From assembly GCA_964604165.1 (NCBI GenBank), contig CAZRYF010000008.1:1-64000 (forward strand): a stretch of 64,000 nucleotides of DNA. Reading direction: 5' to 3'. Origin of the DNA: JAYZDK01 sp964604165. Its GTDB lineage: Bacteria > Myxococcota_A > UBA796 > CAJQPC01. The notes below the pieces were generated by a model. That model worked only from the letters and a program-made list of their open reading frames with translations. It was not told the origin of the DNA and made no database searches. Positions 42,810-49,937 of this stretch are shown here, one piece after another; the stretch's first letter is position 1, and each line of letters starts with the position of its first letter. The translations under genes were made by a program, and so were the position numbers.

Positions 42810-43494
42810 ACCCCCACTTTTCCCACCACTCCCGGGCGATTTCCGGGTGAAGCAACACCGGGTAGGCTGAAAAGGCCACCAGGTTGAAGCTGCCTACACT
42901 CATCAGGGTCTGAATCCCCAGGTGCAAGCCAAACACCATGCCGATGGCGAGGGGGTTGGTGCGCCGCAGAAGGACCAGAAAAGCAAAGGCGCTCTCTGCG
43001 AACAAGGTAAACCAACCCAGTGGGGTTGTGATCCAGAGCTTGCCTGACACCCATGCAGCCATGGGCCCACCGGCGTGGTAGCGGTGCAACAGGTGGTAGG
43101 AGAGCGCCTCCCCGTTCCACCACGCGGGTTCGTGGGCGAGCTTGGTGAGCCCCGTGGACAAGTAGATGGAACAAAAGACGATCAAAAAGAACCATCGAGG
43201 CGCTGGGGAACGGCACTTCTGCGTCAGCTCGCGTTCCCCGGCAGGGGACAGAAAGAGTCCCAGTGCTACCCAGAACATCAGGCGATCGTGGGCCTTGATG
43301 TTGATGGCCTCGTTGCCAAGGAGCGCCCAGGCCCCCAACAGCCTGCAAAACAGGCCCAGGCGAAAGGCTCGGCCACCCCAAAGCACGAAAAGGAGCCCTA
43401 CCACCCCCGCAGGGAGGCCCGCCAGCCAGGGGCCCCGGGCCCAGGGTGGTTTGGTGCGAGCGTCTCGTTGATCGGTCGATATGGGCCGCCGCAT
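42760..43494 (-). CDS. Integral membrane protein, HTTM/VKGC-like
   Basis: The 244-residue protein has about six transmembrane helices. IKAHDRLMFWVALGLFLSP, ICSIYLSTGLTKLAHEPAWWNGEALSYHLLHRYHAGGP and NPLAIGMVFGLHLGIQTLMSVGSFNLVAFSAYPVLLHPE resemble the HTTM/vitamin-K-dependent gamma-carboxylase-like membrane family, which often carries His/Trp/Tyr motifs in helices. No soluble domain. Function unknown. The 3' end overlaps the PRC-barrel gene by 50 bp. Confidence 0.7.
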   Translation of the reverse strand: MRRPISTDQRDARTKPPWARGPWLAGLPAGVVGLLFVLWGGRAFRLGLFCRLLGAWALLGNEAINIKAHDRLMFWVALGLFLSPAGERELTQKCRSPAPRWFFLIVFCSIYLSTGLTKLAHEPAWWNGEALSYHLLHRYHAGGPMAAWVSGKLWITTPLGWFTLFAESAFAFLVLLRRTNPLAIGMVFGLHLGIQTLMSVGSFNLVAFSAYPVLLHPEIAREWWEKWGSTLRRLPRHAASEAHP

Positions 43495-43518
43495 AGCCTG
43501 GTCATGGGAGAGACGATC

Positions 43519-43678
43519 TAGCCTGGATATTTCACCAGGCTTCGTTGCGAGGGCCCGTCAAGGGCCGCCGCAGCAAGCAATTCGGAGCCGCCAGCTGGAG
43601 CGTAGCGGAAGCCGGCGAAAGCCCTCGCCGAACGGCGAGGGACCGAAGGGTAGAGCGGCTGGTGATATATCCGGGTTA
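43519..43678. repeat. MITE-like element with 20-bp terminal inverted repeats
   Basis: TAGCCTGGATATTTCACCAG (43519-43538) matches the reverse complement of CTGGTGATATATCCGGGTTA (43659-43678) at 17 of 20 positions. The internal 120 bp holds no reading frame but has a perfect hairpin CCCTCGCCG/CGGCGAGGG around AA (about 43622-43640) and further GC-rich palindromes. Flanking direct repeats were not found by eye. The form (160 bp, TIRs, no gene) is that of a miniature inverted-repeat element in the gap between two genes. Confidence 0.7.
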
Positions 43679-43694
43679 GGGGTTCGTTTGGGCC

Positions 43695-45116
43695 TCAATA
43701 CACTGCCATGGAGGTGTCCACCTCCTGAGCCCAGGCCACGATGCCGCCCTCCAGGTTGAAGAGGCGGCCTACGCCGGCATCGGCCAGGGCTTCGCAGGCC
43801 ATGGCGGATCGGCCGCCCATCTTGCAGTGCACCAGGATGTCCCGGTCTGTGGGCAGCTCGTGTGCGATGGCCGCCACGCCCTCGTGGGGCTCCAGGCGAT
43901 CGGCGAAGTCAAAGGCGACGATGTCGGCCTCGAAGGGCTTGCGCACATCCAAGACGTAGGGGGCCCAGCCTCCATCGAGCTTTGCCTTGGTCTCGGCCAC
44001 CGTGATGCGAGAAAAGGGCTCCGCCGCAGGCAGCTCGGGCTGGGCCGGAATGCCGCAGAACTGCTGGTAGTCAATCAGCTCGGTGATGGGCTGGGCCTGG
44101 GGGTCTGGGCGCAGCCTAAGCTCCCGAAAGGTCATGTTCAGAGCATCGTAGAGCAGGAGTCGGCCCGAGAGACTGGTTCCCATCCCAAGCAGGAGCTTGA
44201 TCGTCTCGTTGGCCTGGATGCAGCCAATGACGCCTGGAAGAATGCCCAGAACGCCCCCCTCTGCACAGGAGGGAACAAGACCGGGAGGGGGAGGCTCCGG
44301 GTACAGGTCGCGGTAGTTGGGTCCCCCCTTGTGGTTGAAGACCGTGGCCTGTCCCTCGAATTTGAAGATGCTGCCGTATACGTTGGGCTTGCCCAAGATC
44401 ACGCAGGCGTCGTTGACCAGGTAGCGGGTCGGAAAGTTGTCGGTGCCATCCACCACCACGTCGTAGGGCGCCAGGATCCGCAGGGCGTTCTCGGAGGTCA
44501 GCGGCTCCTCAAAGAGGTCCAGTTGCACGTGGGGGTTGATGTCCAAAAGGCGCCCTTCTGCGCTCTTCACCTTGGACATGCCCAGGGTAGAGCTTCCGTG
44601 CAGAACCTGGCGCTGCAGGTTCGACTCGTCCACCACGTCAAAGTCCACAATGCCGATCCGCCCGACCCCCGCCGCGGCCAGGTACATCAGCAGCGGCGAA
44701 CCCAATCCGCCGGTGCCCACGCACAGAACGCTGGATCCCTTCAGCTTGCGCTGGCCCTCCATGCCTACCTCGTCCAGGATCAGGTGCCGGGAGTACCGGG
44801 CGATTTCAGCGTTTGTGAGTTCCGGAAGCTCGGTCCCTTCCGTGCCTCCTGCGATGGAGGGAACAATCAGGATTTCCGCCCCATCGGTGAGGGTCGTGTC
44901 CTCCCCGTCCAGGTGCCGGATGTCCTCGTCTCCCAGGAACACGTTCACGAAACTGCGCAGCTTGCCCCCGTCGTCCCGCAGGTGGCGGGTCAGGTCCGTG
45001 TTGGCGCCGGTCAAGGCCGCCAGGGCCTCGCCGACCGTGGACCCTTCCACGGCGACCGAGGCCGCGCCGCCGGTGTAGGGACGCAGGGGGGTGGGAATGT
45101 GGATCGTGACAGGCAT
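43695..45116 (-). CDS. Sulfur-carrier (MoaD/CysO-like)-E1 (MoeB/MoeZ)-rhodanese fusion protein
   Basis: The 473-residue three-part protein. Residues 1-91 are a ubiquitin-like MoaD/CysO/ThiS fold ending in IVPSIAGG (Gly90-Gly91), the usual carrier terminus. After a short linker comes a ThiF/MoeB adenylyltransferase (GTGGLGSPLLMYLAAAG nucleotide loop, Arg-finger-like RYSRH, CAEGGVLG). The C-terminal rhodanese (from about 365) has active-site Cys in LVHCKMGGRSAMAC. E1 activates a carrier by C-terminal adenylation and thiocarboxylation; here the carrier is internal, so proteolysis at Gly-Gly seems required. Next to JAMM and CysM genes. Confidence 0.92.
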   Translation of the reverse strand: MPVTIHIPTPLRPYTGGAASVAVEGSTVGEALAALTGANTDLTRHLRDDGGKLRSFVNVFLGDEDIRHLDGEDTTLTDGAEILIVPSIAGGTEGTELPELTNAEIARYSRHLILDEVGMEGQRKLKGSSVLCVGTGGLGSPLLMYLAAAGVGRIGIVDFDVVDESNLQRQVLHGSSTLGMSKVKSAEGRLLDINPHVQLDLFEEPLTSENALRILAPYDVVVDGTDNFPTRYLVNDACVILGKPNVYGSIFKFEGQATVFNHKGGPNYRDLYPEPPPPGLVPSCAEGGVLGILPGVIGCIQANETIKLLLGMGTSLSGRLLLYDALNMTFRELRLRPDPQAQPITELIDYQQFCGIPAQPELPAAEPFSRITVAETKAKLDGGWAPYVLDVRKPFEADIVAFDFADRLEPHEGVAAIAHELPTDRDILVHCKMGGRSAMACEALADAGVGRLFNLEGGIVAWAQEVDTSMAVY

Positions 45117-45119
45117 GAA

Positions 45120-45536
45120 TCAGTCCTCAATCAAGATGGGCTCGGCCACCATGGAGGAACGATCCTCCACCAGGCGCCAGGAGAGGGTGTCGGCGACCGC
45201 GCCCTCGACGACGGAGCAGATCAGGTAGGACATGTTGGGGAGGGCGTGGTCCCGGTCGTAGTCTGAGTACTCGGCCGTGTGGTCCGGGTGGGAGTGGTAG
45301 TAGCCCACCACCTCGAACCCGTCGGCCTCCAGCTTTCGCTCCGCCTTCATGAGCAGCAGGCCGTCGACCCGATAGCGGTTGTGGGTCTGGGCCCTTTCGT
45401 TCACCAGGGGATGAACCCGGGTGACCTGCCCGGGGTCTCGACTTCCCGCCAGGATGCCCACCACCTCGTGGGGGTATCCCTCCACAGCGTGGGCGTGGAG
45501 CTTCTCCAGCTCTCGAATGGGAAAGCGCAAAGTCAT
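45120..45536 (-). CDS. JAMM/MPN+ metalloprotease, Mec-like
   Basis: The 138-residue JAB/MPN+ protein has the full zinc motif: Glu in HEVVGILAG and HSHPDHTAEYSDYD (HxH-x7-S-x2-D). In actinobacteria such proteins (Mec) cut cysteine off CysO-cysteine adducts; other JAMM enzymes trim C-terminal residues from sulfur-carrier precursors. The position between cysM and the carrier fusion (3 bp from its start) and the overlap with cysM (ATGA) make it a core member of this locus. Start at 45536. Confidence 0.92.
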   Translation of the reverse strand: MTLRFPIRELEKLHAHAVEGYPHEVVGILAGSRDPGQVTRVHPLVNERAQTHNRYRVDGLLLMKAERKLEADGFEVVGYYHSHPDHTAEYSDYDRDHALPNMSYLICSVVEGAVADTLSWRLVEDRSSMVAEPILIED

Positions 45537-46471
45537 CGGTCCTCCCACACATGGTGCTCCGAAAGGTAGCGTTCTCCGCCGTCGGGGAACAGGGTGACCA
45601 CCACGCCTTCTTTCAAGGTTCGGGCCACCTCGATGGCACCCCAAAGGGCAGCACCCGAGGAGATTCCCACCAGGAGCCCGTCTTCTCTCGCCAGCTCTCG
45701 CACCCAGGCGTAGGCCGCCTCGGTGGGGGCCCCCAGGTGTCCATCGGCCAGGCTGGGGTCGTAAATGGAAGGCACGATGGCGGACTCCATGTGCTTGAGG
45801 CCTTCCAATCCGTGGAAAGGGGAGTCCGGTTCAATGGTGTAGCAAGAAATGGCGGGGTTCTTCGACTTGAGGAACCGGGTCACGCCCATAAAGGTGCCGG
45901 TGGTGCCCAAGGGGGTGGTGAAGTGGGTCACTCCTCCTTCGGTCTGGGCCCAAATCTCCGGGCCGGTGCCCTGGAAGTGGGCCCTCCAATTGGCCTCATT
46001 GGAGTACTGGTCGCAGTAAAACAGGGTCGGGTCGGCTGCTGCCATGCGCCGGGCCTCCACGATGGCCCCATCGCTTCCTTCCAACGGAGAGGTGAGAACC
46101 AGCTCCACCCCCAGGGCCTTCAACGTCTGCTTGCGCTCGGCGTTTGCGTTGGCCGGAAGGCACAGCTTCAGGCGGTACCCCTTGTGGGCGGCCACCATGG
46201 CGTAGGCGATGCCGGTGTTTCCGGAGGAGGCATCCAAGAGCACAGTGTTGGGACCTATCTTCCCTTCCCGCTCCGCGGACGCCAGGATCTGTGCGGCCGC
46301 CCGGTCCTTGACGGAACCCCCCGGGTTCAGCGACTCGAGCTTGGCCCAGATCTCCACTCCGTCAGGGATCTCTCCTTCGACTGTTCGGCGGACCCGCACC
46401 AGGGGCGTGTTTCCGATGGCTTGCACCAGGCTGCGCGGAAGCCGGTGGGGAAGGGGAGGAGGCTGGGACAC
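45533..46471 (-). CDS. cysM: Cysteine synthase, CysM/CysK family
   Basis: The 312-residue PLP enzyme has VQAIGNTPLVRVRR, the PLP-Lys in NPGGSVKDRAA, SSGNTGIAYAM, TTPLGTTGTFMGVTRFLK and the C-terminal GLLVGISSGAALWGA. Given the JAMM and carrier genes, it probably uses a thiocarboxylated carrier (CysO-like) as sulfur donor, with O-acetylserine or O-phosphoserine as acceptor, not free sulfide. GTG 46471 is preferred; a TTG at 46528 would overlap the coaC stop (TTGA) but would read through the palindromes at 46482-46519. The stop overlaps JAMM (ATGA). Confidence 0.88.
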   Translation of the reverse strand: MSQPPPLPHRLPRSLVQAIGNTPLVRVRRTVEGEIPDGVEIWAKLESLNPGGSVKDRAAAQILASAEREGKIGPNTVLLDASSGNTGIAYAMVAAHKGYRLKLCLPANANAERKQTLKALGVELVLTSPLEGSDGAIVEARRMAAADPTLFYCDQYSNEANWRAHFQGTGPEIWAQTEGGVTHFTTPLGTTGTFMGVTRFLKSKNPAISCYTIEPDSPFHGLEGLKHMESAIVPSIYDPSLADGHLGAPTEAAYAWVRELAREDGLLVGISSGAALWGAIEVARTLKEGVVVTLFPDGGERYLSEHHVWEDR

Positions 46472-46481
46472 GGGCAGATGG

Positions 46482-46519
46482 CTCCGCTTACGGAGAGGAG
46501 TGCAGCCAGATAAGGCTGC
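46482..46519. repeat. Paired hairpins between coaC and cysM
   Basis: CTCCG/CGGAG around CTTA (46482-46495) and GCAGCC/GGCTGC around AGATAA (46502-46519) form two adjacent perfect hairpins. Read on the minus strand, the order, stem ends (CAGCC/GGCTG, then TCCG/CGGA) and loop (TTATCT) resemble the insertion at 711-771 in the IS66 transposase. They may be the same kind of small element, or just an intergenic attenuator. Confidence 0.5.
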
Positions 46520-46524
46520 GGGAA

Positions 46525-47079
46525 TCAACAGGCGCGAAGGGCGGTGTTGGCTTGGTGTAGGGCGTCGAGCAAATCAGCGGGATCTGCCAGGGCACCGGGT
46601 CCGGTGTCGCCGCAGGCCAGGCGCTTCTCCACGGGCTCGACCACGGTGTAGCGATCCAGCTTTGCAATCCACGCGAGGTTTCGCTGCACCACCGGGTGCA
46701 ACCACATCTCGGTGTTCATGGCCGGACCGAGCACGATGGGGGTCCCCCGGGGAATGGCCATCCAGACGGTGCTAAGGGCATCGTCGGCCAGCCCGCAGGC
46801 CAGCTTGCCCAGGGTATTGGCGGTCAGGGGCGCCAGACAGGCCACGTCGGCCCACTTGGCCCATTCGATGTGGTCGATGCCGCCTTCTGTGGCGCCTTCA
46901 AACGTGTTCAACAAGACCGGGTGGTCGCTCAAAGCCTCGAAGGTGGCGCTGCCCACGAATCGCAAAGCGTTCTCGGTCATCACGACCCGGACCTCGTGCC
47001 CCTCCTTTCGGGCAAGACTCACCAGGTCGCAGGCCTTGTAGGCTGCGATTCCGCCGCTGACGCCCAGGAGGATCTTCAT
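46525..47079 (-). CDS. coaC: Stand-alone phosphopantothenoylcysteine decarboxylase (CoaC/flavoprotein)
   Basis: The 184-residue flavoprotein has KILLGVSGGIAAYKACDLVS for FMN binding, His in IDHIEWAKWAD, APLTANTLGKLACGLADD, VLGPAMNTEMW and the substrate-clamping Cys in LACGDTGPGAL. It decarboxylates 4'-phosphopantothenoylcysteine. Most bacteria fuse CoaC to the CoaB synthetase; here no CoaB half follows, so a separate synthetase is expected elsewhere. The neighbouring cysteine genes supply the amino acid that CoaB attaches. It overlaps the upstream hydrolase stop by ATGA. Confidence 0.85.
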   Translation of the reverse strand: MKILLGVSGGIAAYKACDLVSLARKEGHEVRVVMTENALRFVGSATFEALSDHPVLLNTFEGATEGGIDHIEWAKWADVACLAPLTANTLGKLACGLADDALSTVWMAIPRGTPIVLGPAMNTEMWLHPVVQRNLAWIAKLDRYTVVEPVEKRLACGDTGPGALADPADLLDALHQANTALRAC

Positions 47080-48959
47080 TTCGAGGCTCCGGTGGTCTCC
47101 TGCAGGACGGGGGCACCGGCTGCAGCAGTCTCCAGATAATGCCGGTAAAGCTGGGCGGCTGCCAGATTGTGGAAAACTGCGTAGTGGCCGTTCTCGGGGA
47201 ATTGGGCCACACCTCCAGTGGTTCGAGACCCATCCCAGGCCAGGAGGTTTCCCGTTGCGGGGAGGGACGCCGGAGAAAGATCGGCGTTGTCATGGGCCGG
47301 AGAGTGCCAGGAGACCGGAGCGAGAATCGGCAATCCCCCTGCCGCCGCCAGCGCCAGTCCGGTCTCGGGAGGGGTCAGGGCGTCTTCCAGGCCCGAGGTG
47401 AGCAGGAGGTTCACCGGCGCTTCGGAAAACCAGTCGGCTTCCCGGTGCCAGTATCGGGCAAAGTTCAAAGGGTCCGTGACATCGGTGACTGCCTGGACCA
47501 GGGCACAGATCGGGTGGAGGGCATCTACCTCTTCGTCGCCCTGAAAGGAGAACGCTTCCCGCATAAGACCCTCCAGGTTGATGGGTTCGGTGCGAAGGGT
47601 CAGGGTGGTGGACATGCCGCCACCGGCCGCCGAGAGCACGACCGCTTGGGCCAATCCCCCCAGAAATGGGGCCGCGATGGCGCCTGTGAGGCCCCCGTGG
47701 GAGTGGCCCATGACCATGACCCGCGAGGGGTCCAGCGCGTGGGGCACCCCGTCCAGAAGAAAGGACTGCTGCCGGGCCGAGAGGGTTTTGGCCAGGTAGA
47801 CAATCTCCAACGCTCCCTGGCGAAAGTTGGTGCGGGCGGCCGTCGGATTCATTGGGTTGAAGCTGTGGAGTTCAGGCAGGGTGCCGGCGGTGGCACGGGC
47901 TCCGTGGAGGGGCTGGGGAGTGGACAGCACCGCCAGCCCGCCTTCCGCAAGCACTCGAGCGGCCTCCAGCTGCCCGTCCCCATTGCAGCAGTTGGTTTCA
48001 TCCCCCCCCGTGCCGTGGGACCAGATCACGACGGGCCAGCCGGCTTCAGGTGGGGGATCAAGGGGGACACTCAACACAAAGGGCACCCGCTCCCACTCGG
48101 AGATCGCCGGGTTTCCGTCCTCTCGGGCGAATCCGCCGCCCTCAGAGGTGTAGGGCTTTTCTCCGTGTTGGAACAGGGGCATCCACAGGCTGCCGGCATA
48201 AGCCCGATAGCTCTCGTTCTCATGGGAGGGGGACAGGGTGGCATCCCAGGAGAGACTCGGCAGGTTGTGGCGCACCCACCAGGCCCACTCGGCCATCTCC
48301 GATACCGGGTCCTGGGTGTGGAAGACCGAGGCCACGGCGACCTTCTCCAAGGAGACGCCCTCTTCCAGCAGTGTGTCCTTCAGGAGGGCATAGGCATCGG
48401 GGCGGTCGCCGTCAGGAGAGAGAGCCGTATCGAAGGCCGGCGGTCGTTGGGCGAGATCGGTGGTGATCACAACGGCATAGGTGGTGTCGGGGCGCAGGGG
48501 CACCCCGTCGGCTGGGGCCACCGCCAGGAGGTTTCGCTCTTGGTAGGTGGTGGAGGAGTGCTGCCAGTCCCACCGAAGTGGCAGCCACTCTCCCCGATCC
48601 GGAGAGGTCGGATCCACACCCAAAAGCCAGAGGGGGCTGTCTGTCGAGGTGCTCTCCTCTTCGGTGGGAAGCTTGCGGGTGGCGAGACCGCCGGAAAACC
48701 GGAAGAAGACTGGACCCACCGTGCTGGCACCCTTCAGCTCGGCGGTCTCGTCCAGGTAGAGATCCAGCAGGGGCGCACTTGTGGGATTGGGGAAGTCACT
48801 CCAATTCGGTGTGCCGTCCTCGTTGGATCGAGCCAGGGAGGGAAAGGGAGCGTCAAAGAAGCCACCGTCCTGGTTGTACAGGGCCTGTGGCAGCATCGAC
48901 TCGCAAGCGAGCTGACCTGCACAGGTGACGAGGAGGATGCGGCGAAGAAAGGATGACAC
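47076..48959 (-). CDS. Lipoprotein alpha/beta-hydrolase
   Basis: The 627-residue protein starts GTG 48959 with a signal peptide (RRILLVTCAGQLAC) and a lipobox ending at Cys. The C-terminal half is an alpha/beta hydrolase: PVVIWSHGTGG (oxyanion region), nucleophile Ser in VMGHSHGGLTG, Asp in SGLEDALTPPE and His in FPENGHYAVFHN. The N-terminal half is a beta-rich extra domain (GPVFFRFSGG, YAVVITTDLAQRP). It probably acts as a surface esterase or depolymerase. Long opposite-strand ORFs are shadows. It is the first gene of the coaC-cysM unit. Confidence 0.8.
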   Translation of the reverse strand: MSSFLRRILLVTCAGQLACESMLPQALYNQDGGFFDAPFPSLARSNEDGTPNWSDFPNPTSAPLLDLYLDETAELKGASTVGPVFFRFSGGLATRKLPTEEESTSTDSPLWLLGVDPTSPDRGEWLPLRWDWQHSSTTYQERNLLAVAPADGVPLRPDTTYAVVITTDLAQRPPAFDTALSPDGDRPDAYALLKDTLLEEGVSLEKVAVASVFHTQDPVSEMAEWAWWVRHNLPSLSWDATLSPSHENESYRAYAGSLWMPLFQHGEKPYTSEGGGFAREDGNPAISEWERVPFVLSVPLDPPPEAGWPVVIWSHGTGGDETNCCNGDGQLEAARVLAEGGLAVLSTPQPLHGARATAGTLPELHSFNPMNPTAARTNFRQGALEIVYLAKTLSARQQSFLLDGVPHALDPSRVMVMGHSHGGLTGAIAAPFLGGLAQAVVLSAAGGGMSTTLTLRTEPINLEGLMREAFSFQGDEEVDALHPICALVQAVTDVTDPLNFARYWHREADWFSEAPVNLLLTSGLEDALTPPETGLALAAAGGLPILAPVSWHSPAHDNADLSPASLPATGNLLAWDGSRTTGGVAQFPENGHYAVFHNLAAAQLYRHYLETAAAGAPVLQETTGASK

Positions 48960-49020
48960 GGTGCCTGCTTTGGCGACGTACCTTATACCCGGAAAGTGAA
49001 GGTGGGCGGAGGCGGGATTG

Positions 49021-49866
49021 ATGGGGCCATTTCTTGCGATTGTTCTTGTGGCGATGGGGCTTGGGCCGGGCTGCGGTGGGAAGTTCGAGCTTGGATCCGG
49101 CAATGCTCCGGATGCCCGGCTTACGGCGGACATCATGACCTGGCCCTGTACTGGAAACGGGGAGGACAGCAACAACGATGGGGTCTACGAAGGGGTGTAC
49201 GGTTTCACCATTGCCCTGGAATTTGCTCCGGATGGGCTGGCCAACCGGGATCTCCCCGCCGAGGGGACTTGCCTGGACGATCTGTCCATGTTTGCCGCTG
49301 ATGCGGGCCAATCGGGTACCGAAATTCCGGGCACCCACGGGGCCGATGCGGCCTGGGCCACCAGCACCCGCAGCGGAACTCTGGCGGTTGAGTCTCCGGG
49401 CTTCTACTACGATGATGTCTTGGGCAATCAGCACAGCTGCGCGACCCCAGCGGAGATGGTGACCAGCGGGATCCAGGTGCAGAATGCTGGGGTGGTGAAC
49501 GGGCTGGCAACCCCCGGGGCCGGGGAGGTCACCTGGGTGGAGCTGGAGGAAGGCGACGGCGGGGGGTTGGTGTTCGGGGACGATATCCGGGTGGACTGGG
49601 AATCTGTGGATTGGGATGAGATCTGGGTGCAGGTGCGCCAGGAGCGGGGGGGGGATCTCTGGGACAGCGTGACCTGCAATGCCACGGGGGACAACGGGTT
49701 CGACATCGACAGCCGGGTCTGGGACAAGCTCGACAGCGCTTTGAATGTGGATCAAATCAACCTGTACGTCGGGTTCCAGAACAACGAACGGGACATGACC
49801 GATGCCGGGCTCAAGCTTCGATCCTCCACGAGGGTTGTCCATGTGGAGGTCCTGCAAGACGAATAG
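49021..49866 (+). CDS. Putative secreted lipoprotein
   Basis: The 281-residue protein starts MGPFLAIVLVAMGLGPGC with a lipobox. Beta-rich modules with Asp/Gly/Asn repeats (TGNGEDSNNDGVYEG, GNQHSCATPAEM, TCNATGDNGFDIDSRVWDKL, LYVGFQNNERDMTDAGLKL) suggest a cell-surface structural or adhesin role. No enzyme motif. It is divergent from the hydrolase lipoprotein (about 60 bp), and precedes valS by about 70 bp. Confidence 0.7.
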   Translation: MGPFLAIVLVAMGLGPGCGGKFELGSGNAPDARLTADIMTWPCTGNGEDSNNDGVYEGVYGFTIALEFAPDGLANRDLPAEGTCLDDLSMFAADAGQSGTEIPGTHGADAAWATSTRSGTLAVESPGFYYDDVLGNQHSCATPAEMVTSGIQVQNAGVVNGLATPGAGEVTWVELEEGDGGGLVFGDDIRVDWESVDWDEIWVQVRQERGGDLWDSVTCNATGDNGFDIDSRVWDKLDSALNVDQINLYVGFQNNERDMTDAGLKLRSSTRVVHVEVLQDE

Positions 49867-49937
49867 GGTGGCCTGCAGGGGCTGGGTCCAGGTGCCTACG
49901 GTGGTTAAGGGGCCGTTTCCGAATGGGGTCGAACACC

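Noticed and set aside
43827..45266. 479-codon open frame on the plus strand opposite the carrier-E1-rhodanese gene
   Set aside because: Low-complexity, Gly/Arg/Val-rich product without known motifs; the minus-strand protein has complete domains. It is a GC-bias shadow.
47139..48956. 605-codon open frame on the plus strand opposite the hydrolase lipoprotein
   Set aside because: No domain or signal is visible, and the minus-strand gene has a lipoprotein signal and a full hydrolase triad.
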